DNA of 64,000 nt from Kaistella antarctica. GTDB lineage: Bacteria; Bacteroidota; Bacteroidia; Flavobacteriales; Weeksellaceae. Position 1 is the stretch's first letter; each line of letters opens with the position of its first letter. Made by a program: the position numbers and the translations under genes. Below, piece after piece: positions 1-8,544 of this stretch. The stretch is taken from positions 496,001-560,000 of the forward strand of contig NZ_FOIX01000001.1 of NCBI RefSeq assembly GCF_900109615.1, given 5' to 3'. Below the pieces are notes generated by a model that saw only the letters and a program-made list of their open reading frames with translations, made no database searches and was not told where the DNA came from.

Positions 1-391
1 GGAGCTATTTGTAAGGCAAATTGAGTTAGCAAATGACAGAAACAAACCTTTGCTCATTCATTGTGTCAGAAGGTTTTCTCAAATAATTCATTTTAAAAAG
101 ATAGCAGAAGTTCCCATGATTATTCACGGTTTTAACAAGAGGAAAACCATCGCTGATGAATTACAAAAACACGATTTCTATTTAAGTTTTGGAAAATCTG
201 TTTTGCAAAATGTAAATTTGCAGGAATTTGTTAAAGGTTTTCCACCTGAAAAACTATTTTTAGAAACTGATGGTAGGAATTTTAATATTGAATTACTTTA
301 TCAAAAAGTGGCTGACTTAAAAAATATGACCCTTGAAAACCTTCAATTACAAATTCAGCAAAATTTAAAAATTTTTAATATTTCCCACTGA
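1..391 (+). CDS. TatD family metal-dependent hydrolase, C-terminal part
   Basis: Reading frame 2 is open from the first bases of the window to a TGA at 389-391, so the gene begins upstream and only about 129 C-terminal residues are present. The visible part has the order expected of TatD-family hydrolases: a beta strand ending in PLLIHCVR (metal-binding His), a later IIHGF strand, LSFGKS, and FLETDGR with the conserved acidic residue of the TIM-barrel active site. Family members are metal-dependent DNases or RNA-processing enzymes; the exact substrate is unknown. The stop overlaps the ATG of the next gene by one base, so the two are probably translationally coupled. Confidence 0.85.
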   Translation, partial: ELFVRQIELANDRNKPLLIHCVRRFSQIIHFKKIAEVPMIIHGFNKRKTIADELQKHDFYLSFGKSVLQNVNLQEFVKGFPPEKLFLETDGRNFNIELLYQKVADLKNMTLENLQLQIQQNLKIFNISH

Positions 392-1122
392 TGATGAATA
401 AAGACTGGCTTGAAAGAACAGAATTGCTGATTAAAGACGAAGGCTTAGAAAAACTGCAGAAAGCAAACCTTTTAGTAGTTGGTCTAGGCGGTGTCGGATC
501 TTTTGCCGCAGAGTTTTTAGCAAGAGCCGGCGTGGGAAAAATGACTATTGTTGACGGCGACACAGTCGATTTAACCAATATTAATCGACAACTCCCAGCT
601 TTGAAGTCTACACTTGGTAAAGCTAAGGTAGAAGTAGTGGCAGAGCGTCTTTTAGATATTAATCCCGACTTAGATTTAACGCAACTTAACCAGTTTTTAA
701 ATCCAGAAGATATGGAAACAATCTTCGATAATCATCAGTACGATTATGTTTTAGACTGTATTGACAGTGTTTCGCCAAAGGTTACTTTAATTCTAAATGC
801 GCGGCGAAGAAAAGTGAAAATTGTAAGTTGTATGGGTGCTGGGGGAAAGATGGATCCTTCGAAAGTAATCGTTCGTGATATTCATAAAACCCAAAGTTGT
901 CATCTTGCCAAACAAGTTCGAAAACGTTTGAAAAAAGAAAATATCGACAAAGGAATCAGATGTGTTTTTTCCACAGAAATTCAGGATGAAGAAAGTTTAA
1001 AAATGACCGATGGTAGTAATTTTAAAAGGTCTTTCTATGGAACAATCAGCTACATTCCCGCAATTTTTGGACTGTATGCAGCCGCAGAAGTCATCAATTA
1101 TTTAATCAAAAGAGATGAGTGA
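391..1122 (+). CDS. tcdA: tRNA threonylcarbamoyladenosine dehydratase TcdA
   Basis: This is a ThiF/MoeB/HesA-fold E1-like enzyme of 243 residues. The ATP-binding loop [17 protein letters not shown] starts at residue 31, followed by the acidic strand IVDGD and the DLTNINRQ helix. Length and the single adenylating domain, with no rhodanese or MoeZ extension, fit TcdA (CsdL), which cyclises the t6A37 modification of ANN-decoding tRNAs with ATP. The start overlaps the tatD stop (TGATG), and a second ATG follows at once. The 3' end overlaps rnpA by 8 bases, so tatD-tcdA-rnpA looks like one transcript devoted partly to tRNA maturation. Confidence 0.9.
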   Translation: MMNKDWLERTELLIKDEGLEKLQKANLLVVGLGGVGSFAAEFLARAGVGKMTIVDGDTVDLTNINRQLPALKSTLGKAKVEVVAERLLDINPDLDLTQLNQFLNPEDMETIFDNHQYDYVLDCIDSVSPKVTLILNARRRKVKIVSCMGAGGKMDPSKVIVRDIHKTQSCHLAKQVRKRLKKENIDKGIRCVFSTEIQDEESLKMTDGSNFKRSFYGTISYIPAIFGLYAAAEVINYLIKRDE

Positions 1123-1495
1123 TTTCAAACTTCCGAAGGAGGAAAAATTGAAACATAAAAAACATATCGGTTTGCTATTTGAAAAAGGCAAATGGAAAAC
1201 CTGTGATAATTTACGAATTATGACGCTGAATTTAGATCTGAAACCTCAGGAAGAATTTACTTTTGACAATCAAAAAATAGGAGTTTCTGTTTCTAAAAAA
1301 CATTTCAAAAGAGCGCACGATCGTAATAGAATTAAAAGATTATTGCGAGAATGTTATCGTTTAAATAAAGAATTGTTTGTAGAAAAATTCGGTTCCAATT
1401 CGTTATCAATGGTTTTTTGGGTTTCGAAAGAAATGCCTGGTCATTTTAAAGTAGTAGAAGAAAATTTTTTAAAACTATGTGACTCAATTAAGTAA
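1115..1495 (+). CDS. rnpA: Ribonuclease P protein component
   Basis: A basic protein of 126 residues with the RnpA signature: an N-terminal region on [15 protein letters not shown], the central strand [13 protein letters not shown], and the RNR helix ([15 protein letters not shown], about residues 69-83), which contacts pre-tRNA and RNase P RNA. It assists the catalytic RNA in removing tRNA 5' leaders. It overlaps tcdA by 8 bases. In many bacteria rnpA sits beside rpmH near the origin; here it does not, which is common in Bacteroidota. Confidence 0.95.
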   Translation: MSDFKLPKEEKLKHKKHIGLLFEKGKWKTCDNLRIMTLNLDLKPQEEFTFDNQKIGVSVSKKHFKRAHDRNRIKRLLRECYRLNKELFVEKFGSNSLSMVFWVSKEMPGHFKVVEENFLKLCDSIK

Positions 1496-1521
1496 AGTTT
1501 AAAATCATAGCACAATTATTG

Positions 1522-1529
1522 TAAATTTG
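1522..1529 (+). promoter_or_regulatory. Candidate -7 box of the DUF4126 gene
   Basis: TAAATTTG fits the TAnnTTTG box of the Bacteroidota primary sigma factor and lies 29 bases before the ATG of the next gene. No clear TTG box was seen at the expected distance upstream, so this is a weak call. Confidence 0.4.
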
Positions 1530-1558
1530 GAAAACAATAAATACTAAATTGAAAAAGA

Positions 1559-2206
1559 ATGCTTGATAATATTCCCTATTTACCGTATATTCTAAGTGCT
1601 TTCATGGGAATTGGATTGGCTGCCGCTACTGGTTTCCGCGTTTTTCTACCCATGTTTGCCGTGAGTCTTGCTTCTTTTATGGGCTGGATTCCGATGAATG
1701 AAAATTTTCAGTGGCTCTCAGGTTTGCCCGTTTTGATAACGACTGGAATTGCGACGGTCGTTGAGATTCTGGCGTATTACATCCCTTTTATAGATCATCT
1801 TTTAGATACCATGTCCATTCCTTTGGCGACAATTGCTGGTTCAGTTATGTTCGCTAGTCAGTTTGCAGATTTAGGAACATTCCCACAATGGACTTTGGCG
1901 TTGATTGCCGGTGGTGGCACGGCTGCCGCAATAAGTTCAGGTTTTGCGGGAACTCGCGCAGCTTCTACGGCAACAACTGGTGGTTTGGGTAATTCTGTCG
2001 TCGCCACAACCGAAACTGCAGGAGCTGGAATTATGTCGATTTTAGCCATGGCCGCACCGATTATTGCTTTTATCGCAACAATTATTTTAATCGTAATTAT
2101 TTTAGTTTTAGGTCGAAAACTTTGGCGAAAATTCCGCAGTTTTAACACAGATCGAAATTCTAAGACAATTAATGTTGAAGCAATCGATCGCAAAAATATA
2201 GAATGA
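1559..2206 (+). CDS. DUF4126 family integral membrane protein
   Basis: A protein of 215 residues with about five hydrophobic segments rich in Gly and Ala. The N-terminal LSAFMGIGLAAATGFRVFLP and the later Gly/Ala/Thr-rich stretch around residues 115-150 match the DUF4126 family as I know it. Function is unknown. The C-terminal tail after the last membrane segment is basic (RKLWRKF) and probably cytoplasmic. It has its own -7-like box upstream and ends at a strong bidirectional terminator, so it is likely monocistronic. Confidence 0.75.
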   Translation: MLDNIPYLPYILSAFMGIGLAAATGFRVFLPMFAVSLASFMGWIPMNENFQWLSGLPVLITTGIATVVEILAYYIPFIDHLLDTMSIPLATIAGSVMFASQFADLGTFPQWTLALIAGGGTAAAISSGFAGTRAASTATTGGLGNSVVATTETAGAGIMSILAMAAPIIAFIATIILIVIILVLGRKLWRKFRSFNTDRNSKTINVEAIDRKNIE

Positions 2207-2208
2207 AA

Positions 2209-2240
2209 ATAACCCACTCAATTTAGTGGGCTATTTGTTT
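2209..2240. terminator. Bidirectional intrinsic terminator
   Basis: The stem CCCACT/AGTGGG (2213-2218 with 2225-2230) is flanked by A-rich and T-rich tracts on both sides. It lies between the convergent DUF4126 gene and the large acidic repeat protein gene. Confidence 0.8.
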
Positions 2241-4269
2241 ATTTGTTCTGACGTAATTCTTTGATTTCTTTTATTTTATCATCAAAATAAGTTTTCTTTC
2301 CTGGATGCTTTTCAGAAAGTAGGCCGTACGATTTAATTGCTTTTGCATAGAGTTTTTGTTCGGTGTACAAATTGGCCAAAGTCTCGGTCATCAAATGTGA
2401 AATATCATCGTTCCTTTCCTTAATTACGAAATCAGATTCTTCTTTTAATTTCGAAATTCGGGGTTCTTTTTCGATAAAGTTTTCAATGACTTTATTTTTA
2501 ATTTCGGTAATTGAAATTTCTATTTTTTCTTTTGTTACTTCTTTTGTCCGATCAATTTTTAACCAACTTTGCCAAGTATTGATAAAAGTTGGGACATTAC
2601 TGTCTTCAGTGCTTTCAGCGACTCTTTCCTCTTTTTGAACTGTTACATTTTTGTCTTCTTTGTTTATAGAAGTTACGTTTTCGGTGAAGAAAGAACCATT
2701 GAAAATTGGTCGATCAGTCGATTGTGTTTCTTGTTCCGCGGACTTGGTTTCTTCCTCCTTATTAATGATGATTTTCTCTACTTTTACCTCTTCCTTTTTT
2801 ACCGGAATTTGTTCCTGCTTTTTAGAAATTAAAGCATCTGGAGTATTGCTTGAAAAAGACATTGGCTGCCATGCCGGTTTAATTTCTGCCACAGAATCAT
2901 CCTTCGCATCCATTGTTTGTGATGAAATGTCTTGTTGTTGAACTTCTGGAATTTCAACAATGGCCGCTATTTCTTCTACTTCCTGAACAACCGGTTCCTC
3001 TACAGCATTCTCCTTTTCTACGGTTTCGATTTCTTTCTCTTCTGTTTCTATGACTTCAAAGCTCTGGGTTTCAGAGAAATTAATTTCTGCGCTTTTAGGT
3101 GCAACCTCTTTTTCTTCTGCCGTTTTCTTCTGCGTTTTTGAAGCTTTCATTTTCGCCTCAACCTCTGCAATCAGTCGTTGCATTTCCTCTTCATGTTTGT
3201 TAAAAGATGGTTTTGCAATTTCTTGAATTTCTGCTTTTTCTGGACTTGGAGCAATTTTAACTTCTGGTAAAAATTCCGCAGTAGCATGGAAGCTTAGTTT
3301 ACTTGGATCCTCAATAAGAGGTTCTTCCTCAGCAATTATCTCTTCTTTAATGATTGTTTCTTTACTAAAAGTTTCAGCATGTTTAACTTCCTTAAAGCCT
3401 TGACTTTCTTCTGCTTCTAGGTTTTCGACATTTGCTTCAATTTCTACCTCAGGTAAAAATTCCTCAGTAGCATGGAAGCTTAGTTTACTTGGATCGTCTA
3501 TGATGGAATCTTCCTCAGCGATTATCTCTTCTTTAATGATTGTTTCTTTACTAAAGTTTTCAGCATCTTTAGCTTCCTTAAAATCTTGATTTTCTAAGTT
3601 TTCGACATTTGCTTTAATTTCTACCTCAGGTAAAATTTCAGCTACTTCATGAAAACTAAGGTCGGCAGGATTTTTAATTATTTCAGTATCATCAGCAATG
3701 AATTCTTGTTTAATAATCGTTTCTGTGCTAAAAGTTTCGGCAGCTTTCGATTCGTGAAACTTTTCTTTGTCTGTTGGATTGATTGCTCCATCAATTTTTT
3801 GGGTAACAATCGTTCCTGATTCTATCGTTGATTCCAGATCGATGACCTCATCTTCTCTTTCTAAGAAATCCTCTTCACCCTCAAATAAAATGCGATTTAA
3901 TTCTCCATTGACGTAAACTGCTTTCGGAGTTTCAACAACTTTAGATTCTATCTCTGTGAATTTATTAAGCGGCTCTTCTATTAAAATTTCGTCCGTAACT
4001 ATTGGTTCTACAACTGTATTTTCGCTAGGTTTATTTTCTTTAGTCGAGTTGATTAACTGATAAAGTATTTTTTTATCCGTCGTGTAAGCTGCCGTAATCG
4101 AAAGTTCATTGGCGTAATTTTCCGGCTTCAAACGATGAGTTCCCAAGAGATGAAGCGCTCGTAAACTTTGAATATAAGGATGTTTGTTAATCTCACTGTT
4201 CAGTAATTCCAAATCTTTGATCTGAAATAATTCTGGGTTTTTTGCTAATTCTAAAATTCTTCCGTTCAT
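2239..4269 (-). CDS. Large acidic repeat protein with TPR-like C terminus, function unknown
   Basis: 676 residues with no signal peptide. Residues 1-75 form a helical head and residues about 625-676 a TPR-like helix pair (ETLANLYTEQKLYAKAIKSY). Between them lies a very Glu/Lys/Val-rich, low-complexity region that is probably disordered. This region holds three related units of 59-62 residues, each with a core like SKETIIKEEIIAEE, DPSKLSFHA, EFLPEVEI (DNA about 3281-3760). The two downstream copies are nearly identical at DNA level. The start lies one base after the lptE stop, so it belongs to the lptE transcript. It may be an interaction scaffold, but I do not recognise a defined family beyond the TPR tail. 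Confidence 0.7.
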   Translation of the reverse strand: MNGRILELAKNPELFQIKDLELLNSEINKHPYIQSLRALHLLGTHRLKPENYANELSITAAYTTDKKILYQLINSTKENKPSENTVVEPIVTDEILIEEPLNKFTEIESKVVETPKAVYVNGELNRILFEGEEDFLEREDEVIDLESTIESGTIVTQKIDGAINPTDKEKFHESKAAETFSTETIIKQEFIADDTEIIKNPADLSFHEVAEILPEVEIKANVENLENQDFKEAKDAENFSKETIIKEEIIAEEDSIIDDPSKLSFHATEEFLPEVEIEANVENLEAEESQGFKEVKHAETFSKETIIKEEIIAEEEPLIEDPSKLSFHATAEFLPEVKIAPSPEKAEIQEIAKPSFNKHEEEMQRLIAEVEAKMKASKTQKKTAEEKEVAPKSAEINFSETQSFEVIETEEKEIETVEKENAVEEPVVQEVEEIAAIVEIPEVQQQDISSQTMDAKDDSVAEIKPAWQPMSFSSNTPDALISKKQEQIPVKKEEVKVEKIIINKEEETKSAEQETQSTDRPIFNGSFFTENVTSINKEDKNVTVQKEERVAESTEDSNVPTFINTWQSWLKIDRTKEVTKEKIEISITEIKNKVIENFIEKEPRISKLKEESDFVIKERNDDISHLMTETLANLYTEQKLYAKAIKSYGLLSEKHPGKKTYFDDKIKEIKELRQNK
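3281..3760 (-). repeat. Three in-frame tandem repeat units inside the acidic protein gene
   Basis: Units are spaced 186 bases (62 codons) and 177 bases (59 codons) apart, judged from the matching cores at 3281, 3467 and about 3645. The first two, in window order, share long identical runs; the third is more diverged. Spacing in multiples of three keeps the frame, so unit gain or loss would change protein length only. Confidence 0.75.
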
Positions 4270-4270
4270 C

Positions 4271-4843
4271 TTACCAATTGGCTACAATATCATTAAAAAT
4301 TTTATTGATGATTCTCTCGTTCACCACTTTAACTTGCGAAGTTTCAATGGTGTTAATATCTAAATCGCTGCTGAAAACTGCTTCGTCAGAATAGGTTCGG
4401 TCGAAACTCTTGCTTTCTTCATTGGGAACATTGTTTTCATAGTGCACTTTCACTGTAATCGTCAATTTGTTTTGAGCTGCCTGAATGTTTCCGCCTGGTG
4501 CGTTGACCGAACTGGAAATGGTAGTCGGCGTGATGGAATAATCTGTAATTTCTCCTTCAATTAAAATATCTGGTTTCTCTTTGGTTCCTTTTAAAGTCGT
4601 TCGCTGCAGAAACCGATTCTGTATCGCGGTCGAAAATTCTTGTGACAAACTCGCATTCATTAAGGGAGCGTTATTAGGAAAATCTCGAATCTCAATCGTC
4701 TTAGTTTCTGGACTCAATGATGAGCCAGTGAAACTGTAACAAGAACTTAAAAGAGCCAAGGAAAAAGAGCCAAGGAAAAAGAGCCAAATGAAGCGGGTTC
4801 GCCTCGTGTGCAATTTCATTTCTGCAATATTAAATCTCTTCAT
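4271..4843 (-). CDS. lptE: LptE-family LPS-assembly lipoprotein
   Basis: 190 residues. A basic N terminus is followed by a hydrophobic stretch and the lipobox LLSSC, then CYSFTGSSL and the ribosome-like fold typical of Bacteroidota LptE proteins (IEIRDFPNNAP, QEFSTAIQNRFLQRT, ILIEGEITDY). It is expected at the outer membrane, where it would plug and assist the LptD translocon for LPS. The ATG overlaps the stop of the upstream activator gene (TAATG). An internal ATG nine codons in gives a more usual signal peptide length and is an alternative start. The signal-peptide coding region contains a 14-base tandem repeat. Confidence 0.8.
   Translation of the reverse strand: MKRFNIAEMKLHTRRTRFIWLFFLGSFSLALLSSCYSFTGSSLSPETKTIEIRDFPNNAPLMNASLSQEFSTAIQNRFLQRTTLKGTKEKPDILIEGEITDYSITPTTISSSVNAPGGNIQAAQNKLTITVKVHYENNVPNEESKSFDRTYSDEAVFSSDLDINTIETSQVKVVNERIINKIFNDIVANW
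4753..4787. repeat. 14-bp tandem repeat in the lptE signal-peptide region
   Basis: The unit GAGCCAAGGAAAAA occurs twice in full (4753-4766, 4767-4780) and then as a 7-base partial copy. It encodes the hydrophobic core of the LptE signal peptide. Since 14 is not a multiple of three, gain or loss of a unit would shift the frame. Confidence 0.9.
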
Positions 4844-6117
4844 TAGTCTTCTAGATTATACTGTTTTATTTTTCGGTAAAGAGTTCTTTGAGAAATCCCT
4901 AATTCGTCGGCGGCCTTATTCCGTCTGCCTTTGTGTTTGTCTAAAGCTTTAACGATTAGCTCTCTTTCATTGTTTTGAAGAGAAAGTGAATCCTCTTTGG
5001 TTTCTTCGATTTCAATATCTTCGACATCTTCATAGTCTTCATCTGCTTTGGAAATAACGGATGAATTTTGATACTGTTTTTGGTTTTCAAAATACAATAT
5101 CGAATTTGGGTTTTGACTTTGAGTTTCTGGCGTGAAAACGCGATTGATCAAGTTTTTTTCCTGATGACTTAAGTCACTGTTTTCACGGTTTTTTATCAAT
5201 TCTGAAGTTAATGATTTTAAATCGTTCAAGTCATTTCTCATGTCGAAAAGGATTTTGTACATAATTTCTCGTTCCGAATTAAATTCGTTCGAAGAAATCC
5301 CGCTGCCTTTTTGAATTACCGCTGGCAATTGAGTTTGGATTGGAATGTATTCTGCCAACTTCACGGAGTTGACCATTCTTTCTTGTTCTACAACCGTCAT
5401 TTGTTCCACCAAGTTTCTCAACTGACGAATGTTTCCAGGGAAAGGATAATTTTCTAAATAATGAATCGCATCGTCGGCAAGAACTAATTCTGGCATTCTG
5501 TATTTTTCTGCAAAATCGATAGCGAATTTTCTGAAAAGCAAATGGATATCGCCCTTACGGTCGCGCAAAGCTGGCATATCGATTTGGACGGTATTTAAAC
5601 GATAGTACAAATCTTCACGGAATCTTCCATCATTAATAGCCTTAAGCATATTGACATTGGTCGCTGCGACAATTCTCACATTGGTTTTTTGGACTTGGGA
5701 AGAACCGACTTTCATAAACTCACCACTTTCTAAAACACGAAGCAGACGAACCTGAGTCTGCACGGGTAATTCACCTACTTCATCCAAGAAAATAGTTCCG
5801 CCATCAGCCACTTCAAAGTACCCTTTCCGGGTAGATGTTGCTCCCGTAAAGGCGCCTTTTTCATGTCCGAATAATTCAGAATCAATTGTTCCTTCTGGGA
5901 TTGCGCCACAGTTGACCACAATATAAGGTTGATGCTTACGCCGCGATTCCCCGTGGATGATTTTAGGAATAAATTCCTTTCCGACCCCACTTTCTCCCAT
6001 GACCAGAACAGAAATATCTGTTGGCGCTACCTGAATTGCTTTTTGCAACGCCCGATTGAGCACCGGAAAATTTCCGATAATGCCGAAGCGTGTTTTTATA
6101 GATTGTAAGTCTGTCAT
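4843..6117 (-). CDS. Sigma-54-interacting AAA+ transcriptional activator without receiver domain
   Basis: 424 residues. The AAA+ domain starts almost at the N terminus: Walker A GESGVGKE at 41-48, the sigma-54 contact loop GAFTGA at 88-93 and Walker B GTIFLDE at about 107-113. After a less conserved linker with an acidic stretch (about 355-375) comes a Fis-type helix-turn-helix (NKAADELGISQRTLYRKI, about 402-419). There is no N-terminal receiver, GAF or PAS domain, so activity must be controlled by level, a partner or the linker. Its position between miaB and lptE is one I know from related genomes. A palindrome upstream (6132-6155) could be a binding site. Confidence 0.9.
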   Translation of the reverse strand: MTDLQSIKTRFGIIGNFPVLNRALQKAIQVAPTDISVLVMGESGVGKEFIPKIIHGESRRKHQPYIVVNCGAIPEGTIDSELFGHEKGAFTGATSTRKGYFEVADGGTIFLDEVGELPVQTQVRLLRVLESGEFMKVGSSQVQKTNVRIVAATNVNMLKAINDGRFREDLYYRLNTVQIDMPALRDRKGDIHLLFRKFAIDFAEKYRMPELVLADDAIHYLENYPFPGNIRQLRNLVEQMTVVEQERMVNSVKLAEYIPIQTQLPAVIQKGSGISSNEFNSEREIMYKILFDMRNDLNDLKSLTSELIKNRENSDLSHQEKNLINRVFTPETQSQNPNSILYFENQKQYQNSSVISKADEDYEDVEDIEIEETKEDSLSLQNNERELIVKALDKHKGRRNKAADELGISQRTLYRKIKQYNLED

Positions 6118-6131
6118 TTTTGTCTTTGTAT

Positions 6132-6155
6132 ATTGTACAATGTAAGATGTACAAT
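6132..6155. promoter_or_regulatory. Perfect inverted repeat upstream of the sigma-54 activator gene
   Basis: ATTGTACA (6132-6139) and TGTACAAT (6148-6155) form a perfect 8-base inverted repeat with an 8-base spacer, 15 bases before the start codon. The geometry (16 bases centre to centre) suits a dimeric regulator, though a weak RNA hairpin is also possible. No regulator can be named. Confidence 0.4.
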
Positions 6156-6189
6156 TGTTTTAAATATTAACCAACCTGATTTTTTCTAA

Positions 6190-6285
6190 ATGAGCTGCAG
6201 CCCGACTTGAGTGGAAATCCTTTTTGTGGAGCGCAGCGAAACAAAAAGATTGGGAACGGAAGGCGGAAATGTCTGCCTAAATAAA
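6190..6285. repeat. Dispersed flavobacterial intergenic repeat (hairpin element, possibly Flavo-1-like)
   Basis: The segment has the layout of a repeat I know from flavobacterial intergenic regions: a GCCCGA box, GTGGAAATCC, a hairpin (CTTTTTGT at 6220-6227 with ACAAAAAG at 6241-6248, extended by AAT/ATT around one bulged C), then GGAACGGAAGGCGGAAA. The family may correspond to the Rfam Flavo-1 motif, which I cannot confirm here. It lies between miaB and the activator gene. Confidence 0.55.
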
Positions 6286-6287
6286 TC

Positions 6288-7721
6288 CTAAACCGTTTCT
6301 CCCAAAAGCGTTCCCTGCGTGTTTCCGTGTACGAAAACGGTCACAAGGTCACCTAATTTTTGCCCTTCCAGTTTATCGAAAACACAGACTGCATTTTGAG
6401 AATTACGGCCTTTCCATTGGTTATCGTTTTTACGGGAAGTTCCTTCAATAAGAACTTCATGATTTCTGCCGACATAACCTTGCATTCTTTTTCGGGAAAG
6501 CTCGCCTTGTAAAGCAATAACTTCGGCCAGTCTTCTTTGCTTAACATCTGCTGGAATATCGTCTTCCATTTTCTTTTCTGCCGGCGTTCCCGGTCGTTCA
6601 GAATAAGAGAACATGTAGCCGTAATCGTATTCTACTTCGCGCATCAGTGATAAAGTTAACTGATGATCTTCTTCAGTTTCGCCACAGAATCCGATGATCA
6701 TGTCTTGGGAAAAGGAAACTCCAGGTAACAATTCTTTTGCTGCATTAATCAAAGTTAAATATTCTGCGCGTGTATGTTGACGGTTCATTTTTTCCAACAT
6801 TCTATCGCTTCCACTTTGAACTGGAAGGTGAATGTATTTGCAAATATTATCGTATTTCGCCATGATTTTGAAAACATCAGTACTCATATCATGTGGATTG
6901 GAAGTCGAGAACCGAAGTCTCATCTGTGGAACTGCAATGGCCACCATCTCCATCAATTGGGCAAAATTAACAGCAGTTAATTGCTGAATTTCACTGGCTT
7001 TTTTAAATTCTTTTTTAGCGCCTCCTCCAAACCAGAGATAGGAATCTACGTTTTGGCCGAGAAGGGTAATTTCTTTATAACCATTATTCCAAAGTTCTTG
7101 GCATTCTTTAATAATCGAATGTGGATCGCGGCTGCGTTCACGTCCACGCGTAAACGGAACCACACAAAACGTGCACATATTATCACAACCTCGAGTGATG
7201 GTCACAAATGCCGTAACTCCATTTCCGCCTAAACGAACGGGATTGATATCGGCATAGGTTTCATCTTTTGATAAAATAACGTTAATGGCATCGCGGCCGT
7301 CTTCGGTTTCTTTTAATAAATTAGGTAAATCTCTGTAAGCATCAGGCCCCACAACTAAATCGACTAATTGTTCTTCTTCCAAAAACTTGGTTTTCAAACG
7401 TTCAGCCATGCAGCCCAAAACACCGACCGTTAAACTTGGTTTTTGTTTTTTTAAATTTTTGAATTGAGCGAGTCGCATCCGAACGGTTTGCTCGGCTTTT
7501 TCACGAATCGAACAGGTGTTCAATAGAATTAAATCTGCTTCTTCTGGAAGTAAAGTTGTGTTATAACCTTGGTCGTTTAGAATGGAAGCAACGATTTCGG
7601 AATCGGAGAAATTCATCTGGCAGCCGTAGCTTTCCAAGAATAGTTTCTTTCCGTTTTCTGGTTTTTCTGCGATGGCAAAAGCTTCGCCCTGTTTGGTTTC
7701 GTCTATATATTTTTCTTGCAC
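6288..7721 (-). CDS. miaB: tRNA-2-methylthio-N6-dimethylallyladenosine synthase MiaB
   Basis: 477 residues with the full methylthiotransferase layout. The N-terminal UPF0004 domain carries Cys34 (SYGCQMN), Cys70 (NTCSIRE) and Cys104 (LGCMAE) for the auxiliary cluster. The radical-SAM triad is Cys179, Cys183 and Cys186 (GCDNMCTFC), followed by GRERSR and a C-terminal TRAM domain (about 415-475). NTCSIRE and TRGRERSR favour MiaB over RimO or MtaB. It adds the methylthio group to i6A37 of tRNAs reading UNN codons. It is the first gene of the minus-strand set leading to the activator and lptE, with a repeat element between. Confidence 0.95.
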   Translation of the reverse strand: MQEKYIDETKQGEAFAIAEKPENGKKLFLESYGCQMNFSDSEIVASILNDQGYNTTLLPEEADLILLNTCSIREKAEQTVRMRLAQFKNLKKQKPSLTVGVLGCMAERLKTKFLEEEQLVDLVVGPDAYRDLPNLLKETEDGRDAINVILSKDETYADINPVRLGGNGVTAFVTITRGCDNMCTFCVVPFTRGRERSRDPHSIIKECQELWNNGYKEITLLGQNVDSYLWFGGGAKKEFKKASEIQQLTAVNFAQLMEMVAIAVPQMRLRFSTSNPHDMSTDVFKIMAKYDNICKYIHLPVQSGSDRMLEKMNRQHTRAEYLTLINAAKELLPGVSFSQDMIIGFCGETEEDHQLTLSLMREVEYDYGYMFSYSERPGTPAEKKMEDDIPADVKQRRLAEVIALQGELSRKRMQGYVGRNHEVLIEGTSRKNDNQWKGRNSQNAVCVFDKLEGQKLGDLVTVFVHGNTQGTLLGETV

Positions 7722-7807
7722 CGTAATAAAATTTTAGATTCTGAATTTTAGATTTTAAATTCAAAATGAGGGTGCAAATATACAAATTTCTGTGACAGAA
7801 TGGCAGA

Positions 7808-8524
7808 TTAGTGAAAAGTAAAATGAATAGGAACTTTAAGGGTGGTCTTAATGGGAATGCCGTGTAAACTTCCTGGTTGCCATTTGTATTTCATGTACTG
7901 AATGCCTTTAATAATGCTGGCGTCAAAGCGGTCGTAGCCAGTTTTATCTAAGAGTCGAACGTTTTCCATTTGGCCTTGCTCGTTGACTTCAAAAGCGATT
8001 CGCAAGGTGAATTCTCCATTGGTATGATCCAGGTTTGGAATTCGGATTGCTCCTGTAAATTTATTTCTAAATTTTTGCAATCCTCCCGGAAACTCGGGTT
8101 GCTTAATATATTTTGAGGCGGCATAACCATTCGGAAATTTATCGAATAAATCATTCAAATAAATAGGGAACTCGGCAACGGCCGGCATTTTTTTATCTTG
8201 ATAGATTGCAGGATTCCAACCGGTCATCTCTGGTAAAACTTTTTTAATGATTTCGTAAGTACATTTATTTCTCTCGAGTTTTTCTGCGTTCTGCTCTTTG
8301 ACGATTTTTACGGTAGCATCTTCATAAACGACCAATTTAAGCTCATACATTTCTTCCTTGTTTTCACACGGAGAAATATTTTGATCTTTAAGGATCTGGT
8401 GGAAATCTTTGTAGAAAGCCGTATCGCCGCCAGTATAAGAAACCTGATCTTCAGGATAACTTTCTAAAAACTGCGAATGAAAGCACGCAGAAACCATTAA
8501 AAATGAAAAAAGAAATACTTTCAT
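7808..8524 (-). CDS. Secreted TonB C-terminal-domain-like protein
   Basis: 238 residues with an N-terminal signal peptide (MKVFLFSFLMVSACFHSQ). The C-terminal half has the TonB-C pattern: a conserved PEFPGG before the domain, LRIAFEVNEQGQMENVRLLDKTGYDRFDAS, then the Trp-Gln-Pro strand (YKWQPGSLHGIPI) and a closing VPIHFTF. It lacks the membrane anchor and Pro-rich spacer of true TonB, so it is more likely a periplasmic relative than an energy transducer. First of three small related genes on this strand, each with its own signal peptide. Confidence 0.7.
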   Translation of the reverse strand: MKVFLFSFLMVSACFHSQFLESYPEDQVSYTGGDTAFYKDFHQILKDQNISPCENKEEMYELKLVVYEDATVKIVKEQNAEKLERNKCTYEIIKKVLPEMTGWNPAIYQDKKMPAVAEFPIYLNDLFDKFPNGYAASKYIKQPEFPGGLQKFRNKFTGAIRIPNLDHTNGEFTLRIAFEVNEQGQMENVRLLDKTGYDRFDASIIKGIQYMKYKWQPGSLHGIPIKTTLKVPIHFTFH

Positions 8525-8544
8525 AAGTTTTGAGTTGAGAGCTA

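Noticed and set aside
1858-2217. 119-codon minus-strand ORF opposite the DUF4126 gene
   Set aside because: Antisense of a Gly/Ala-rich membrane protein that is well supported; no initiation signal and it runs into the terminator.
2363-3141. Several overlapping plus-strand ORFs opposite the acidic repeat protein
   Set aside because: They are Phe/Ser-rich antisense shadows of a low-complexity Glu/Lys-rich gene, with no signal, ribosome site or family.
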